Assembly (NCBI GenBank): GCA_027490485.1
Contig: JAIXYA010000197.1
Span: forward strand, 1 to 5,670
DNA length: 5,670 nucleotides
Source of the DNA: Comamonadaceae bacterium
GTDB taxonomy: Bacteria; Pseudomonadota; Gammaproteobacteria; Burkholderiales; Burkholderiaceae_C
Reading direction: 5' to 3'
Position numbers and translations under genes: made by a program
Notes under the pieces: model-generated
Told to the model about the DNA's origin: nothing
The model's database searches: none
Seen by the model: only the letters and a program-made list of their open reading frames with translations
Part shown: positions 4,626-5,670 of the stretch, piece after piece
Layout: each line of letters starts with the position of its first letter
Numbering within the stretch: the stretch's first letter is position 1

Positions 4626-5621
4626 ATGTTGATTCGCTTATCCCCTGACGCTGCCAGTACCGATTTGCCCAGTGATATCACCCCCAAACACGCCTACCTG
4701 AACCGGCGCGCCTTGCTACAGCAAAGCCTGGGTTTGGGTTTGCTCACAGGCATGGGTGCGGCTTGGTCACAAACTGGCCCTACCCCCACCGTGGTGCCCG
4801 GTAAATTACCAGCCTTGGCCAGCAAGCGCTCTGCGCTTGAAAACGCCTTGGCGGTGGATGTGCCCACGGCATATACCTATGCCAGCACTTACAACAACTA
4901 TTACGAATTCGGTACCGACAAGTCTGAACCCGCACGCAATGCCCACACCTTGAAGACCAAGCCATGGACCTTGGAGATAGAGGGCTTGGTGAAAAAGCCC
5001 ATGCGTTTGGGATTGGAAGAGGTGATGAAGTTGGGTGCGATGGAAGAGCGTATCTACCGGATGCGTTGTGTCGAGGGGTGGTCTATGGTCATCCCTTGGA
5101 TTGGTTTTTCTTTGTCCACTTTAGTCAAACATGTTGAGCCCTTGGGCAGCGCCAAATTCATCGAGTTTGTGACCTTGGCTGACCCCAAGACCATGCCCAA
5201 TGTCGGCTCGCGTGTGCTTGACTGGCCGTACATCGAGGGCCTGCGCATGGACGAAGCCATGCATCCGCTCACGCTGCTGACTTTTGGCATGTACGGAGAA
5301 ATTCTGCCCAACCAAAATGGCGCACCGATTCGCTTGAACGTGCCTTGGAAATACGGGTTTAAAAACGCCAAAAGCATTGTGAAAATTCGCTTTACCGATA
5401 AACAACCTGCCACGGCTTGGAACAAGGCGGCCGCCAACGAGTATGGTTTTTATTCCAACGTGAACCCCAATGTGGACCACCCGCGCTGGAGCCAAGCCAC
5501 CGAGCGGCGCATTGGCGAAGACGGCTTGTTCAACAAAAAGCGCAAAACCTTGATGTTCAACGGCTACGAGGCACAGGTGGCCTCTTTGTACAGCGGCATG
5601 GACTTGAGTAAGAACTTCTGA
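4626..5621 (+). CDS. msrP: Protein-methionine-sulfoxide reductase catalytic subunit MsrP (YedY), Tat-exported
   Basis: MsrP is a periplasmic molybdopterin enzyme that reduces methionine sulfoxide in oxidised envelope proteins; its electrons come from the membrane heme protein MsrQ. The 331-residue product, close to the family length, begins with a twin-arginine signal. This comprises NRRALLQQS with R27-R28, a hydrophobic stretch of GLGLLTGMG character, and likely cleavage near the following Ala-rich segment. The NNYYEF motif (about 90-95) follows. The molybdenum-ligating cysteine is C148 in YRMRCVEGWSMVIPW. The cofactor-binding C-terminal half includes GAPIRLNVPWKYGF and ATERRIG. Folded export by Tat fits a cofactor loaded in the cytoplasm. 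The start ATG has a GGAG 9 nt upstream. The msrQ start follows after 17 nt or less, giving the usual msrPQ operon. How it is transcribed past the upstream terminator is unclear. Confidence 0.96.
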   Translation: MLIRLSPDAASTDLPSDITPKHAYLNRRALLQQSLGLGLLTGMGAAWSQTGPTPTVVPGKLPALASKRSALENALAVDVPTAYTYASTYNNYYEFGTDKSEPARNAHTLKTKPWTLEIEGLVKKPMRLGLEEVMKLGAMEERIYRMRCVEGWSMVIPWIGFSLSTLVKHVEPLGSAKFIEFVTLADPKTMPNVGSRVLDWPYIEGLRMDEAMHPLTLLTFGMYGEILPNQNGAPIRLNVPWKYGFKNAKSIVKIRFTDKQPATAWNKAAANEYGFYSNVNPNVDHPRWSQATERRIGEDGLFNKKRKTLMFNGYEAQVASLYSGMDLSKNF

Positions 5622-5638
5622 ATTTAACGGTGACCGAC

Positions 5639-5670
5639 ATGAATGTGCGCAAGCGCTTGTTGTCGCCTTG
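5639..5670 (+). CDS. msrQ: Start of probable msrQ (YedZ), cut by window edge
   Basis: Ten codons are visible from the ATG at 5639 (MNVRKRLLSP). The frame continues to the window end without a stop. MsrQ is the heme-binding membrane subunit that passes quinone-derived electrons to MsrP and is normally encoded immediately after it. A short basic cytoplasmic N-terminus fits. An in-frame GTG at 5630 would add MTD in front of the ATG-encoded Met; GGTGA (5629-5633) could serve as a ribosome binding site for the ATG. Too little is present to identify it by sequence, so the call rests mainly on position after msrP. Confidence 0.6.
   Translation, partial: MNVRKRLLSP

Overview
The window looks like chromosomal DNA of a betaproteobacterium, most likely order Burkholderiales and close to Comamonadaceae (Limnohabitans/Rhodoferax-like). 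This is inferred from protein character and gene combination: metK divergent from a tandem pair of LpxL-type acyltransferases, EngB divergent from a diheme cytochrome c4, and msrP leading into msrQ. No species can be fixed from the sequence alone. All recognisable genes are housekeeping or respiratory/envelope functions. There are no mobile elements, CRISPR arrays, tRNAs or rRNAs.

Layout. The 5' part of metK (SAM synthetase) runs off the left edge on the minus strand (1-347). Its 5' leader (348-441) is dense in inverted repeats. Divergent from it, two LpxL/HtrB-family acyltransferase genes (506-1360 and 1363-2241, 2 nt apart) form a plus-strand pair. They converge on an alpha/beta hydrolase of epoxide-hydrolase type (minus, 2238-3146), with the two stop codons overlapping in a TTAA. 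The hydrolase is the second gene of a minus-strand pair with engB (3143-3844), joined by an ATGA start/stop overlap. An 81-nt divergent promoter region separates engB from a plus-strand cytochrome c4 gene (3926-4555). After c4 comes an intrinsic terminator hairpin (4579-4612) whose T-tract abuts the Shine-Dalgarno sequence of msrP (4626-5621). The first codons of msrQ lie at the right edge.

How the genes fit together. The acyltransferase pair serves lipid A or phospholipid acylation. MsrP/MsrQ repair oxidised periplasmic methionines with electrons from the respiratory chain, and cytochrome c4 carries periplasmic electrons. MetK makes SAM, and EngB assists assembly of the 50S ribosomal subunit.

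Most notable. The metK leader can fold in two mutually exclusive ways. In one, the metK Shine-Dalgarno AGGAG pairs with an upstream CTCCT inside a 10-bp interrupted helix. In the other, that CTCCT is partly consumed by a different hairpin. This is the layout of a translational riboswitch or other cis-regulator in front of a SAM synthetase gene, and I could not match it to a SAM-riboswitch class by eye. It is a hypothesis that needs covariation analysis. A second regulatory oddity is the c4 terminator, which leaves no room for a separate promoter before the msrP ribosome binding site.
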